From assembly GCA_900073065.1 (NCBI GenBank), contig FJOG01000001.1:944430-1008429 (forward strand): DNA of 64,000 bases, written 5' to 3'. The notes below the pieces were generated by a model, which saw nothing but the letters and a program-made list of their open reading frames with translations, was not told the origin of the DNA and searched no databases. A program made the translations under genes and the position numbers. Of this stretch, positions 10,317 to 21,352 are shown piece by piece (the first letter of the stretch is position 1; the number at the start of each line of letters is the position of its first letter). This stretch comes from Phialocephala subalpina (Eukaryota > Ascomycota > Leotiomycetes > Helotiales > Mollisiaceae).

Positions 10317-12650
10317 TTAGTGTTTCAATATCAGCGTTGGGATAGCGGCAACAGCCTCTCCTTTGGTTGAATCACTGCTTGAGACCTCCCCATCTGTCGG
10401 ACTTGCCGTTTCAACTTTCTTTGGTCTTCCACCATTTCGAATAGCCTTGAAAATCGCAAGGATCTGATGCCGGCCATCAACAAGCGGGAAGAAGCCCGCG
10501 ACGAACAGAGTTCCCCAAAGCCAGATGATTGATATCACAAGCCACGCAGAATAGAACTACGATCATGTCAGTTAGTAAAATCTCTATTCTAGTCGAAAGG
10601 AATGGGCAACATACGTTCTTAGTAAATGTAAACTTCGCAGCATACATCGGCAACGGCCAAAGCACCCAATGTCCCAAAAACGTCGCCGCACTCCAGATAG
10701 CAGCAATCACCGTCCACCTCCTCATGTACGGCAACCATCTCGGATCGCTTCTACTCGTCGGCTCGTCAATCTCCTCTGCAGCTCCATACTCATTCTCAAC
10801 CACACTTGAAGATACAGAAGCCTCTTCAAATGCCAGCTTTTCCTTCAAGAAATCATTCCAGTCGAAGTTCTGAGGCTTGATTAAGGTGATCAGGACCGAG
10901 TATGGCAGAGGAGAGAAAGTTGATGCGAGACAGCCGTACATGCAGGGCAAAAGTTGGCCCGTGGTAGCGATTGAGACGGAACCGTAGAGACCTTTTGCAG
11001 AACCCAGCCAGATGCCGAGACCGGTTGCCATGCCGAGTAAGGGGGCGATGATTGCTGCTGGTCTGCTCTGCTGGCGCCATAGGATGGTGAACACCGTGGG
11101 GAAGATGCCAGGACATGTGACAACACCTTTCAGTTCTGTTAGTACTACTCACAATCTTGAAGTGGCAGACTTACCAAGCATGTAGAGGGTCCATCCAAGG
11201 TCAACGCCAACATAGTGAAGCATCGTGCTAAATGCAGCAGCGATGATGGCGAAAATGATGACTCCGTAATGGCTCCAGCGAATGACATCCCTATCACTCG
11301 CACTGCGATTGAAATACCGCCTGTAGATATCGAAGCTGATAATCGACGACACAGCAATGATCTGAGCCGAAAGAGTGGAAGTGACAGCCATGAATGTAAT
11401 CAGAAGAACAGCGATTGCTCCGCCCTTGCCAGCAATAGCAATAGCGGCATACGGCAATACCAATCCAGCACTGACTTCTTGACTAGACATCGCTCTCGGA
11501 TACGTAGGCCAGAGTGGTTGATCCTGGATTCCCCAAGCAACACTCGACATCAAAGTGCCGAGTGCCCATGGAATAGCGAAGTACGCGATTCCACCAATCA
11601 CATAGCCAGGGACGACGGCTTTTGGAGAGGCTGCGAATGCTTTGACGAAGAATCCAGTGTCCATGATCACCAAGCCGAAATTGGTGGTGATATGGATGAT
11701 ACCGAAAAAGATTCCGCCAGTTGAGGTCATGGTCATGTAGGTACCGTCGTGGTTTCCTGAGATTGGGGCTTTTGCAGATGCTGCGAGGACTAAGTCGTAA
11801 AGATGACTAATTGATCCGATTTCGGGAACGGTGAAGGCTTTTACGGAGAAGAAGCAAAGGATAATGAGGATTGTGAGGGTATGAATGTAGTCAGTCAAGA
11901 ATCTGTATGAAGTTCAGTCGGTGAAAGTTTTGGGGGGGAAATCTTCCTTACGTTGCTTTGATGCCACCAACGAAGGTGTACACGACGACACCAACAGGCA
12001 GCAAGAATGTTGCTGCAATTATATGCATCCCAGTAAGAGCAGATATTGCAGCAGAAGCTCCAAGAAGCATATTGGCGACGGCGAAGAGATTGTTTACCAA
12101 ACACAAGAACATGAATACTAAGTGGGCAACTGTCCCGTAGCGAATCCTCACAATTTCGAGAAGAGTGTGTGCTTCAGGGATCTTCAGCTTGCAAGAGATG
12201 CCAAGCAGCGAGAAGAAAACGATCATTGGGCTACACCCTGCTGCAAACCAAAATGGACCAGAGACTCCGTAGTCGTAGCCAACAAGAGAAGAACCTAGCA
12301 TTGCTGTACTCCAGAGCCAAGACTGAATACATGTTAGCAAGACTGTTACCAGAAGGGAGAAAGGGAGCTGACCGAGATCACAGCCGACGCCGTTAGTCCA
12401 GTTCGGACGCTTCGATTTGCTGTCATGAACATTTCCGTCTTCGAGTTGTCTTCACCAGCCGTTCTTTTGAGGACCCGAGTCACAAAGACCATTGCTTGAA
12501 ACAATCAGCAGCTGTCTAGCCTCTCATTCGATGCAGAAATTTACCAAACGCAAACACAAGCCCAACGACGATAACGACGACATATCCTCCAGCTTGTGAT
12601 AGTGGAGGTGTGATGCTGGTAGCATCGTCTCGTTTGAGGAGGAAAGACAT
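10317..12650 (-). CDS. DUR3: urea/polyamine active transporter, SSS family (DUR3 type), 692 aa
   Basis: Six exons join without a frame break: 12650-12545, 12494-12373, 12322-11952, 11902-11175, 11126-10615 and 10556-10317. The protein belongs to the sodium:solute symporter family. Diagnostic pieces are SSWLWSTAML (around residue 77), the GGIKATFLTDYIHT segment around residue 195, and about 15 hydrophobic helices. Length is close to yeast Dur3 (735 aa). Dur3 imports urea, and also polyamines, across the plasma membrane. The start is the ATG at 12650 (MSFLLKRDD), followed by a helix; upstream frame extension has no ATG. It is divergent from the FMN monooxygenase with a 511-bp shared promoter. 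A hydrophilic loop at about residues 525-560 and a Ser/Thr-rich tail are cytosolic candidates for regulation. Family certain; the substrate is inferred. Confidence 0.88.
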
Positions 12651-13161
12651 CTTCCTTGTGGACACGAACTTTCGAACAGCGTTACAACACCCCAAGGTTT
12701 GGGGATCAAATGGAGGATATATTTTTCTACTCAAAACTCAAGATCATGGTGGGGGTACGGAGAGTTACCTCCGTTCAAGAATTCAAGCCATCAAATTACG
12801 TGCTCCCGTTCTAGATTTTTCTTCCTTTTTCTTCCTCCGCAGATCCCATGCGCAATCCCATGTCATGAAGATCTAAACCATGTCTCTTTCCTACCATTTC
12901 CTTGATTCTGCATGTGAGCGTGGGATTTCACCGCATCTATGGGGTACTAGATGCCGAAGATGGAGTCTGTCAGACTCTCCCGTCCCCATTTTTAGCACGC
13001 AATCGAAGCGAACTTCGCGGAATGACGGCACGTGACCTCGGCTAGTCAAAGGGGGAGGCCAACCACAAGTTCTCCTCGCTTTGACCCTTTCTTCTTCAGT
13101 CCCTCAAGTAAGACGGCATAAACCAAAGACTCGATTTTCATTTGGTCTTCTTGTCGGTGCA
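12651..13161. promoter_or_regulatory. bidirectional promoter of DUR3-type and monooxygenase genes
   Basis: A 511-bp region lies between two divergent start codons. It contains a perfect 6-bp inverted repeat ACGGAG-N6-CTCCGT at 12757-12774, which contains CGG-N10-CCG, the half-site layout used by Zn2Cys6 regulators such as yeast Put3. A second perfect palindrome, GAGTCTG-T-CAGACTC, is at 12963-12977. I did not find HGATAR nitrogen (AreA) sites. Function as operators is inferred. Confidence 0.45.
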
Positions 13162-14921
13162 ATGGCTTCCAAACGTACTACGACCAATGGAACTCATCCC
13201 GAAGAGGGTGAACGAGTCAAAAGAGCGAAAGTGGGAGAAGCAAAGCAGAAGAAACAATTGATACTCAATGCCTTCGTGGAGATGTGTAAGCACCATCATT
13301 GGCCCGGCTCCAGCTTACCAGTAGCACGGATTTGGCTAACGAACATGCAGGCAGTGGACACCAGTCGCCTGGTCTCTGGAGACATCCCGACGATCAGTCG
13401 TATCGCTTCAACGACATCGATTATTGGATGGATCTTGCACAGAGACTCGAGAAAGCAAAATTTCATGGCATATTTATCGCTGATGTTCTCGGTATGTACT
13501 ATTCAGTTATTGTATATTTGCATCATGTGCTGATGGAATTGAAGGTGGCTATGATGTATATAAGGGTCCAAAGAATCTGGAACCAGCAATCATCTCAGCA
13601 GCCCAATGGCCCGTCAACGAACCTTTAGCTGTCGTTCCGGCTATGGCTGCTGTAACGAAGAGTATAGGATTCGGTGTCACGGTCGCAACAACCTATGAAC
13701 AGCCATATCACTTGGCCCGGAGGCTCTCAACTGTTGATCACTTGACTAAAGGTAGACTGGGATGGAATGTGCGTTCTCACTGCCGACACCCAGAGCGTTG
13801 TCGATGCCCTAGTTAACTGATTGTATTCAGATTGTCACTGGATACCTCGACTCAGCGGCTCGCAACCTCGGTCATACCGAACAGCCTCAGGTGAACAACT
13901 TATTCCCAACTTCCCATAAATAAGGATGCTGACACACCAACAGCATGACGAGCGCTATGCAATCGCAGAAGAATACCTCGAAGTAATGTACAAACTCTTC
14001 GAATCCTCCTGGCGCGACGACGCCGTAATCCTCGACTCCAAGAAAGGAATCTACACCGACCCCACCCGCGTCCGAGAAATCAACCACGTCGGAAAATATT
14101 TCAACGTTCCTGGCCCTCATATCTGTCAACCTAGTCCTCAACGTACTCCTCTCCTCCTCCAAGCCGGCACCTCATCTTCTGGGAAACGCTTCGCGGCCAA
14201 GAATGCTGAAGCGATTTTTGTTGCTGGACATAGTCCAGGTGTGGTGAAGAAGAGTATTGCTGATATTAGAGCGCAAGCGAAGGAGTTCGGAAGAGATGAG
14301 AAGAGTGTTAAGTTCTTGGCGATGATCTGTCCGGTTTTGGGGAAGACGGAGAAAGAAGCGAAAGCGAAATTTGAGGAGTATCTCAGCTACGCCAGTGAAG
14401 ATGGAGCTTTTGCACTCTTTGGTGGATGGACAGGAATAGATTTGGCGAAGTATGGAGACGATGAAGAGTTGCGACATGTCGAGAGTAATGCCATTCGGTC
14501 GGCCGTCGAAGGATGGTCCAAAGCTTCACCTGGTATCCCGAAATGGACGAAGCATATTGTTGGGAAACACTTGGCGGTTGGTGGTCTTGGTGCGACAGTC
14601 ATTGGTACTCCTGAACAAGTCGCGGATGAGTTCGAGAGATGGGTAGAGGACGGTGATGTTGATGGATTTAACATTGTAAGTTTCACCTTCGGACCTTTCT
14701 CCTCAGACTGATTTGTGATCTAGGCCTATGCCATCACTCCAGGCTCTTTTATCGATGTAATTGAGCTCTTGTTGCCAGAGTTGAGGAAGAGAGGGCTATT
14801 CTGGGATGATTATGAAGTCCCAGGTGGCACATATCGAGAGAACATATACAAGGAGGAAGGCCAAAGTGGGCTGCCAAGTCATCACCCAGCTCATCACTAT
14901 CGGTGGAAAGCAGAAGCGTAA
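13162..14921 (+). CDS. FMN-dependent monooxygenase, NtaA/SnaA/DszA family, 492 aa
   Basis: Six exons: 13162-13285, 13351-13491, 13545-13768, 13831-13890, 13944-14675 and 14724-14921. The product is a flavin-utilising (bacterial luciferase-like) monooxygenase related to nitrilotriacetate monooxygenase component A, pristinamycin IIA synthase and DszA. Landmarks are SGHQSPGLWRHP after the first splice, DYWMDLAQRLE, FHGIFIADVLGGYD, GRLGWNIVTGYLDSA and HVGKYFNVPGPH. Such enzymes use FMNH2 delivered by a separate reductase to cleave C-N or C-S bonds. Length (450-500 aa) fits. The N-terminal ~35 residues are basic and Lys-rich (VKRAKVGEAKQKK) and may be a targeting or disordered leader. It shares its promoter with the urea-type transporter, suggesting nitrogen scavenging; the substrate is unknown. 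Confidence 0.88.
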
Positions 14922-15048
14922 TAATGAATCGTATCCAGGTAACTCGGCTGCAATATAATTGAGCAGCCCGTCATAGTTCCAATCCCTCTCAAAACCAACG
15001 ATGAAGATCATGCTAGTATCCCATTTCGTCCAACAATCAACAAATGTC

Positions 15049-15616
15049 TCAGTGTCTCATAGTTGAGTTACCGTAGTGTCCATCCCACACTATATCACAT
15101 CCCGGCGTTGAGTATATTCCTCCTACAATCCAGAGAACAATATCAATCACGGCCCACAAGCCCATCCCGCCAACAGTCAGCATCTTGAAGACCGCTCTCA
15201 CATAGTGATGCGCATAGAATTGGTCGACGCCGAGTAAGCCGAGAAACAACGCGAGGAGTGTCGCTGTTCGTTCTTGACGGTAGCAATTGTAGGTTTGTGT
15301 GGTTGTCATATATCCCCAATGTCGCTTTGTGAGACTGGGTTGGTCTGTTTAAGGGCTACGGGTTAGCACGTTTGCAGAGATGAGGGGAGGGCGCAGGCTC
15401 ACCATGGCTTCCAGTGTGGTAGGAGATGATGCAGAGAAGAAGCAGCATGATGAATTGGTAGCTGAGGATGTGGGCGGTGTATTTCGCGACGAAATGTCGG
15501 AGTCGAGATCCAGTGTTGGCTTGTCTTGCGCTCTTCTCCATCTTTGTATCTTTGTACTCTTCTACGCTCGTCATGGCTACGATGTGGGACGAGTTTGCTT
15601 TGCTGTAGCTGGCCAT
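15049..15616 (-). CDS. TM2-domain membrane protein, 169 aa
   Basis: Two exons (15616-15403 and 15344-15049) join in frame across a 58-nt GT-AG intron. The second exon carries a clear TM2 domain: ALFLGLLGVDQFYAHH, then VGGMGLWAVIDIVLW, which are two helices joined by the conserved DxFY-type turn. The first exon adds a charged N-terminus and one further hydrophobic helix (about residues 53-65, FIMLLLLCIISY). TM2 proteins are small membrane proteins of ill-defined role. Reading only the second exon from its internal ATG (15309) would give an 86-aa protein; I prefer the spliced form because frame and splice sites agree. The gene is convergent with the monooxygenase, 127 bp apart. Confidence 0.72.
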
Positions 15617-16104
15617 GTTCTTTGCTGATGCGCAGTTGTAGGGTGTTACCGTTGGATATCGAGGGATTTTGCAAGAAGCAAGATGACACTTTGACGGTGT
15701 AGGCTTGCAAAGGATATTGGAAGTGAATTATTGATGATGCCTTTCGCGGAGAGGAAAGTGATGCTCAGAGCGTTGAAGCTTTTAGTGGATACTGAAAGTG
15801 GATGGCTGATGATTAGAAGAAGATATTTCAAATACAGTCACAAAATAAAGATGGTGACTCCCAAGGAAGGTGCGAAGGGCTGGGGGAAGTTGTGAAGGAG
15901 CCTTGGCGAGACTCCTTCTCACACGCGAGTTCTTGGCCATCACGCTCCCTTCTAATATTTCATGCTCGTCGCTTTCAAAATCGAATTCAGTTTTTCTGCA
16001 GTGTTATACTTGCCCTATTTCGCACCCAGAAGAGCACATCAACCCATTCAGTCCCTTGCCCACGACATGTCACATGACCATTATTAGTTTCATACTCGAG
16101 GATG
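15617..16104. other. intergenic region upstream of the TM2 gene
   Basis: About 490 bp containing the presumed promoter of the TM2 gene. Short frames on both strands; nothing recognisable. Confidence 0.35.
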
Positions 16105-16395
16105 TCACCTTTCCCTGTCCTCTCGGATGCGCATCTCTTTCAACATCTCGTCCCACGCCTTCTGGCTAACCCGCCAAAGTCCCTCAGAAACGTGATGAGC
16201 GTGCCTTCGTCTCTCGAGTTCCCGCAACCTTATCCACCACGCCTTCCGACAAAATCGATTTTCGGTCATGTCGACGTGAACGTCTACGTTTTCCTCTTCA
16301 ACATTATCGTGGGACTCTGGAGTTCTTTTTGATTTGAACAGGTTAGTAGTACTTTCGCAGTGTCTCCAAATGTGTTTGTGGAAGAGTCGCTTCAT
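16105..16395 (-). CDS. possible small charged protein, 96 aa (hypothetical)
   Basis: An ATG at 16395 opens 96 codons with a strongly charged, Arg/Glu/Lys/Trp-rich composition (ending EMLKEMRIREDRER), more protein-like than its reverse-strand shadow. No family recognised, no signal peptide and no membrane segment. An ACTAAC near the start and GT/AG pairs nearby leave room for a spliced model that I could not settle. It may be chance. Confidence 0.25.
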   Translation of the reverse strand: MKRLFHKHIWRHCESTTNLFKSKRTPESHDNVEEENVDVHVDMTENRFCRKAWWIRLRELERRRHAHHVSEGLWRVSQKAWDEMLKEMRIREDRER

Positions 16396-16676
16396 TTGAT
16401 GCTGTCTTGGCTTATGATTTAGAAGATACTAAGGCTTGTATGTTTAGGAAGTCCATAATATAAAACATTTTATTTTATTTATATTTTGTTTCTTCTAATC
16501 ACTGTTCATAGCTGAATGCTTTCGTGTATTGGGAATAACAAACGGGTAATAGACTTGATTTTGAAGATGATTATTGTAGGAGAAAGAAAACTCCTTGCCA
16601 ATACTCGGCCGCTTACCGTATCTCAACTTCGTATAAACGCCATTCAATAGATACAATCTTGACTAATATCATGCTC

Positions 16677-17000
16677 TTATTTTGGAATCGGACGTTCCTT
16701 CTTGATCTTGGCTATCATTTCAGGCGTAATTGAGGCTCTGATATTTTCCAGAATATCAACTCCCTCTTCAAGCACTTTCCACTTTCCTTCCCCAATATGC
16801 TTGGCAAAATCAACACTTGCAAGATTCTTCAACTGGCCTTCGAACTCTTACTTAGTCTTGTTGGAATTTCTAACGGCCTTGTTGACGTCGACTGTGGCCC
16901 AAGCCATCGTGGTTGGATCTTTGACGTACTCTTTGCGAGTGTTCTTTAGTATTCGGAGGGAAGCGGGAACAGTGTTTGTTGAGGTATGCTTCTTCGATCT
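16677..17000 (-). pseudogene. short coding relic with an internal stop
   Basis: Reading the minus strand from about 17000 gives a continuous, protein-like, Lys-rich sequence with pieces such as KEYVKDPTTMAW, VDVNKAVRN and EFEGQLKNL, ending EMIAKIKKERPIPK at a TAA (16677-16679). It is interrupted by one in-frame TAA at 16848-16850. No start codon or family was identified. I read it as the remains of a small gene; it is weakly supported. Confidence 0.35.
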
Positions 17001-17755
17001 TGAATCTTGAATATCTGAAGCCGCTTAATGGAATAATGCTTGTTACTTTGTTTCTTTCGCGGGGTCAGATTGTTTGGTCTGTTGTATTGTTCTCTTCTTT
17101 TGATATAACAGAGGTCGGGTCCTGCAATATTGTAGAGGGAAGTGTTTGGGTGAGTTACAGACCGCCGGGATGATTCGACCCTTATAGTTAATTATTATTC
17201 TAGTCAATGTTCATGATCGAATCAGAGTAACTGCACTGCACTGCATGAATGTTGAGTATAACTGATGGAGAGCATGCAGTACATTTCTTCAGAATTGCAA
17301 ACCCATTGCCTAAGCTGACTACCAAACATACATACTTACTGACTTCTCACACTTGACCTAGTACCCATGGATCCACCCAACAAGTAAAACCACCAAATGA
17401 AAAACCACCACACCGACTATCCCAGCGAAAGAACCTACAACAACCATCGCATACATCTGGTACCGAGCTCTACTCTCTTCAAGAACCACTGTAGCGTAAT
17501 CTTCAATATCCTCACGCCTGAGCCTCTGCTAAATTCTCTTGCAAGTGTCGAGCTCTTTGGAACGGATTTGTCAGAGGTGCTGTTTTCCAGGGAGCGAACG
17601 CCAGGAGAGTTAGTGGCTAGTGCCCTGAAACTCAGGAACGACTCGCTAAAATACGGCGATCAAAGCCTGGAGCATTCTCTCGGTTAATCTAGCTCCTGTT
17701 GGCCCCCAACAGAGAGCACTATCGCGTCCACCTCTCCCTTCACTTTGATGGAGAC
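17001..17755. other. gene-poor region
   Basis: No supported gene. One plus-strand frame of 96 codons (17397-17687) has no recognisable feature. The right part belongs to the upstream region of the sugar transporter. Confidence 0.35.
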
Positions 17756-17775
17756 CTGGAGTCTGGAGTCTGGGG
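17756..17775 (+). promoter_or_regulatory. cluster of three CreA-like sites (CTGGRG)
   Basis: Three SYGGRG matches follow one another in 20 bp: CTGGAG at 17756, CTGGAG at 17763 and CTGGGG at 17770, spaced 7 bp apart. SYGGRG is the published binding consensus of the carbon-catabolite repressor CreA/CRE1. They lie about 550 bp upstream of a hexose transporter start. Confidence 0.45.
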
Positions 17776-17929
17776 CTCTGGGCAAGCTATCGCGATAAGT
17801 TTTCCCCCGTAGCTCTCAGCCACCTTTTTAAGTCGATCGGCCCGATTGCAGCGCTTGGAAATGCCCCAGAAGGGTCACGTTCGAGCCGCCAAGTACCCGA
17901 GATATCGTTTTCCGAGCTCCAAGACTTCT

Positions 17930-18166
17930 TTGGCTCTTGGCCAAGTGGATTTAGCATGTTTTCCCCACCATCTGGATGCTGGCCAGATCCCAAGAACACG
18001 TTTTGACACGCAGCTCTAAGACTCTCTGATTCTTAGCTCGGTGGATTTGGAACGGTTTCCCCACCGTCCAGATTCCTAGCTAGACATAGCGTGCATTACT
18101 CGGCCTTATGTCCGGTCCTTGGTTGGCGTCTCTGGATTTTCTTCCCAAGTCGAAGCTTCCCCACAA
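17930..18166 (-). promoter_or_regulatory. imperfect direct repeat with CreA-like GTGGGG sites
   Basis: A roughly 33-bp unit beginning GTGGATTT and ending in CCCCACC followed by a GGAT or AGAT occurs twice, near 17944 and 18040. Each copy carries CCCCAC (GTGGGG on the other strand), at 17963-17968 and 18059-18064; a third CCCCAC is at 18161-18166. GTGGGG fits the CreA consensus SYGGRG. The position is 155-360 bp upstream of the transporter ATG. Confidence 0.45.
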
Positions 18167-18320
18167 TCGCAGATAATAAATAAATAGTTATTCATTCTCC
18201 CTCGAGTTTGGTCTTCTCATTCCAAGCGCCTGTCCTTCCTCTCTCCCTTTTCTCACCTCGACCGCGAGTCAACTCCTCAATCATCTCAGCACAGAGCCTC
18301 AAGCATCAACATCCCCCACC

Positions 18321-20083
18321 ATGCCTGGCGGAGCCGTTCTCGCGGCTACGGCCGACACCCAGCGCATCGAAGCGCCAGTCACCGTCAAGGCCTACCTTAT
18401 GTGTGCTTTCGCAGCATTCGGTGGGTTCTTCTTCGGCTACGACTCTGGATATGTTGGAGGTATCTTGGGAATGCCCTACTTCATCCACACGTTCCAACAC
18501 TTGCCATATCCACCTGCAGGCGCCACCGCCGATGAATCCGCATACTTCGTCATCTCTTCATCCAACAACTCTTTGATTGTCTCTATTCTCTCGGCCGGTA
18601 CTTTCTTTGGCGCTCTTATTGCTGGTGATCTCTCTGACTGGTTCGGCCGTCGAACGACTATCATCACTGGTTGTGGTGTGTTTGCTATTGGTGTTGCACT
18701 CCAAATCGCTTCTAGTACGGTTGCTCTTTTGGCTGTTGGCCGTATCATTGCAGGTTTCGGTATGTCAGCTTCTTTCCTTTCCATGAAAAGCGAAACATTC
18801 TGCATCTTGCGTCTTGCACATGCTAACTCACAATCCCCAGGTGTCGGGTTCGTCTCCGCCATCATCATTCTCTATATGTCTGAGATCGCTCCACGCAAGG
18901 TTCGCGGTGCCATCGTTTCTGGCTACCAATTCGCCATTACCCTCGGCTTGATGGTTGCATCGTGCGTCAACTACGCCACCCAGAATCGTCTCGACAGCGG
19001 CTCCTACAGAATCCCGATTGCTATCCAATTGATCCCAGCTATTATCCTTGCCACCGGTCTCTTCCTCTTACCAGAATCGCCAAGATACTTTGTTATCAAG
19101 GGACAGCTGGATAAGGCCGCCCATGTTTTGTCTCGCGTTCGTGGCCAGCCCCAGGAATCGGAGTATATTCAACAAGAGCTTGCTGAGATTGTTGCCAATC
19201 ACGAGTATGAAATGAGCGTCATTCCCCAAAGCGGATACTTTTCTTCGTGGGCCAACTGTTTCAAGGGTGGATTGGGCAAGGCATCTTCCAACTTACGTCG
19301 CACCATTCTCGGAACCTCTCTTCAGTAAGTCGAAACAGTGTCTCCCCTGAGATACAAGCAAGCTAACAGCAACCCAGAATGATGCAACAATGGACAGGCG
19401 TAAACTTCATCTTCTATTACTCAACCATCTTCCTCAAATCCCTCGGCACAATCTCCAACCCCTTCCTCATCTCCATGATCTTCACCATCGTAAACGTCTG
19501 CTCAACACCCATCTCCTTCTGGACCGTTGAGCGTTTCGGCCGCCGCACAATCCTCATCTGGGGCGCTCTCGGCATGGTCGTCTGCCAATTCATCGTCGGA
19601 GCCGTTGGAACCGCTCTACCTGACAACGACAACGCGACCAGGGCCCTCATCGCGTTCATCTGTATTTACATCTTCTTCTTTGCCTCGACCTGGGGTCCCG
19701 GCGCTTGGGTCGTCATCGGTGAGATTTTCCCGATCCCGATTCGTTCGAGAGGTGTTGGTCTCTCGACTGCGTCGAATTGGTTGTGGAATTGTATCATTGC
19801 TGTTATTACGCCTTATATGGTGGGAGAGGATTATGGTAATTTGGGCCCGAAGGTGTTTTTCATTTGGGGCTCGCTCTGTCTTGCTTGTTTGATCTACTCT
19901 TACTTGTTGATTCCTGAGACGAAGGGATTGTCTCTTGAGCAGGTTGATCGCATGTTTGAGGAGACGACACCGAGGAAGTCGAGCAAATGGGTCCCGCACA
20001 GTACGTTTGCGGCGGATATGGGTCTTACGGAGAAAGGAACGTTGGATGTTACGAAGCTTGAGCATGTTGAGGCTAAAGTGTAG
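18321..20083 (+). CDS. hexose-type MFS sugar transporter, 542 aa
   Basis: Three exons: 18321-18759, 18841-19324 and 19378-20083. This is a 12-helix sugar porter of the major facilitator superfamily. Landmarks: GGFFFGYDSGYVGG in helix 1, the loop motif DWFGRRTTI, PESPRYFVIKG before the central loop, MMQQWTGVNFIFYYS in helix 7, ERFGRRTILIWG, and the terminal PETKGLSLEQVD. These match fungal monosaccharide transporters, and the family length is about 520-560 aa. The start is MPGGAVL at 18321, after a pyrimidine- and CA-rich leader. Both introns interrupt conserved motifs cleanly. Upstream CreA-like sites suggest glucose regulation. Glucose is the likely substrate but other hexoses are possible. 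Confidence 0.9.
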
Positions 20084-21352
20084 GATTGGGTGAGTTAGCG
20101 AAGAGTTGATGAAGGGCTGATAATGAGTTGATGAATAGTTGATGAAGAGGCTGATGGAGTTAAGGCTGGTTTGACCTGAGATAGTGATGTGTAATGAGTA
20201 GAATGAGTCAGCGAATAATATACATTGACATCTATCTCTCTCTCGTTGCCATACACCTGAATGCACATACACAAAATTCTGAACGGTGTAGTCACTCATA
20301 TGATGATCCTCTTCACCTTGGTGTTCTTCGCCATTTTCACCCAAGCTCACCAGACGATATGAGTCCCAAATCATCTTCGCTACACCTTCAACTAGTCCAT
20401 GACCGAAACTTCAGCGGCTCGTGGGGACATCATCAAAAGCTAGCGATTCCTCATAATCACTCTCAACAGGACAAATTGAAGTCCGACCAAGCTCATGCAG
20501 CGCTGAAGCGAATCGATGTTGACAACTCGAAATGACAAATTCATGAGCCACATCGAAAAAAAACCCAACACTCTAGAACATCGGAGCCAAGTCCGTTTTC
20601 TGTCATGGTGGCGCAAGCTGAGGCTCTACCGAGTCCGGATGTGGCTTGTGGCTTGCTCGGGTAATTCTCTGCTCCCTAGCCGCCTCTCAGGGGCAACGGA
20701 ACGGATGCAGCACTCCGGGGTGATGTTTGCTGGAAAATAAGTACGTAGAGTCGCTGCGAAGTTGTCTCATTATCAATTCTGAGTTCTGACTGCTTCTAAA
20801 GATTGCACGAATAAATTATGTATCTTAGTCCCTTGTTCGCAGAATGACGGCAGGTTTCTTGTACTGACTATCAGCAATTAGCGCGCTTCCGCTTCCCATC
20901 GTACGCGGGGTTTCAATAATACCCGCATCCAGAAGTGTCTCGCGACAATCTCCTGTCCATTTTTCACCATACTATTTTTCTTCCTACCATCTCGTGCCAG
21001 CTGGTATCTTAAGCCACATAATGATGAATGCCCCTTCTTGCTTCTGCTCCTCCTTCTCAATAGTGTGTATTTTCGGTTCACGACTGTTTTCGAAGCACTC
21101 AAGTCTGTGTGCATGTGGGTCCTTCTTCAAAGCTACCGTCCAAATATTGGAATATGCGAAGACTGTATGGGAAAGAGATGCATCTTGGTCCTCGGCGCTG
21201 CCGTCTTCGCCGTAGCTGATGCGTTCCTTCCCTTTTGCCTCGATCACCTCAGGAAGTATATGTATAGAAGCCAGAAGCTGTGGTGATCATTTCTCTTTCT
21301 GTTTCAGTACAATTCTCACTGTCTTTACTATTCTTTTGAGTTTTTTGCAATC
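20084..21352. other. intergenic region
   Basis: About 1.27 kb. The first 100 bases after the transporter stop carry several GTTGATGA-type near-repeats (20100-20160), probably 3' UTR. The rest has short frames only, plus the promoter of the WSC gene. Nothing else is seen. Confidence 0.4.

Noticed and set aside
14796..15011. Downstream exon of the TM2 gene (minus strand)
   Set aside because: Joining through GTAACT...CTAG gives a stop immediately, and the frame is antisense to the monooxygenase last exon.
17397..17687. 96-codon plus-strand frame as a gene
   Set aside because: No recognisable domain, low hydrophobic patterning, no supporting context; likely chance.
19616..20374. 252-codon minus-strand frame over the transporter 3' end
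   Set aside because: Antisense shadow of the transporter's last exon with Arg-rich, non-protein-like content.
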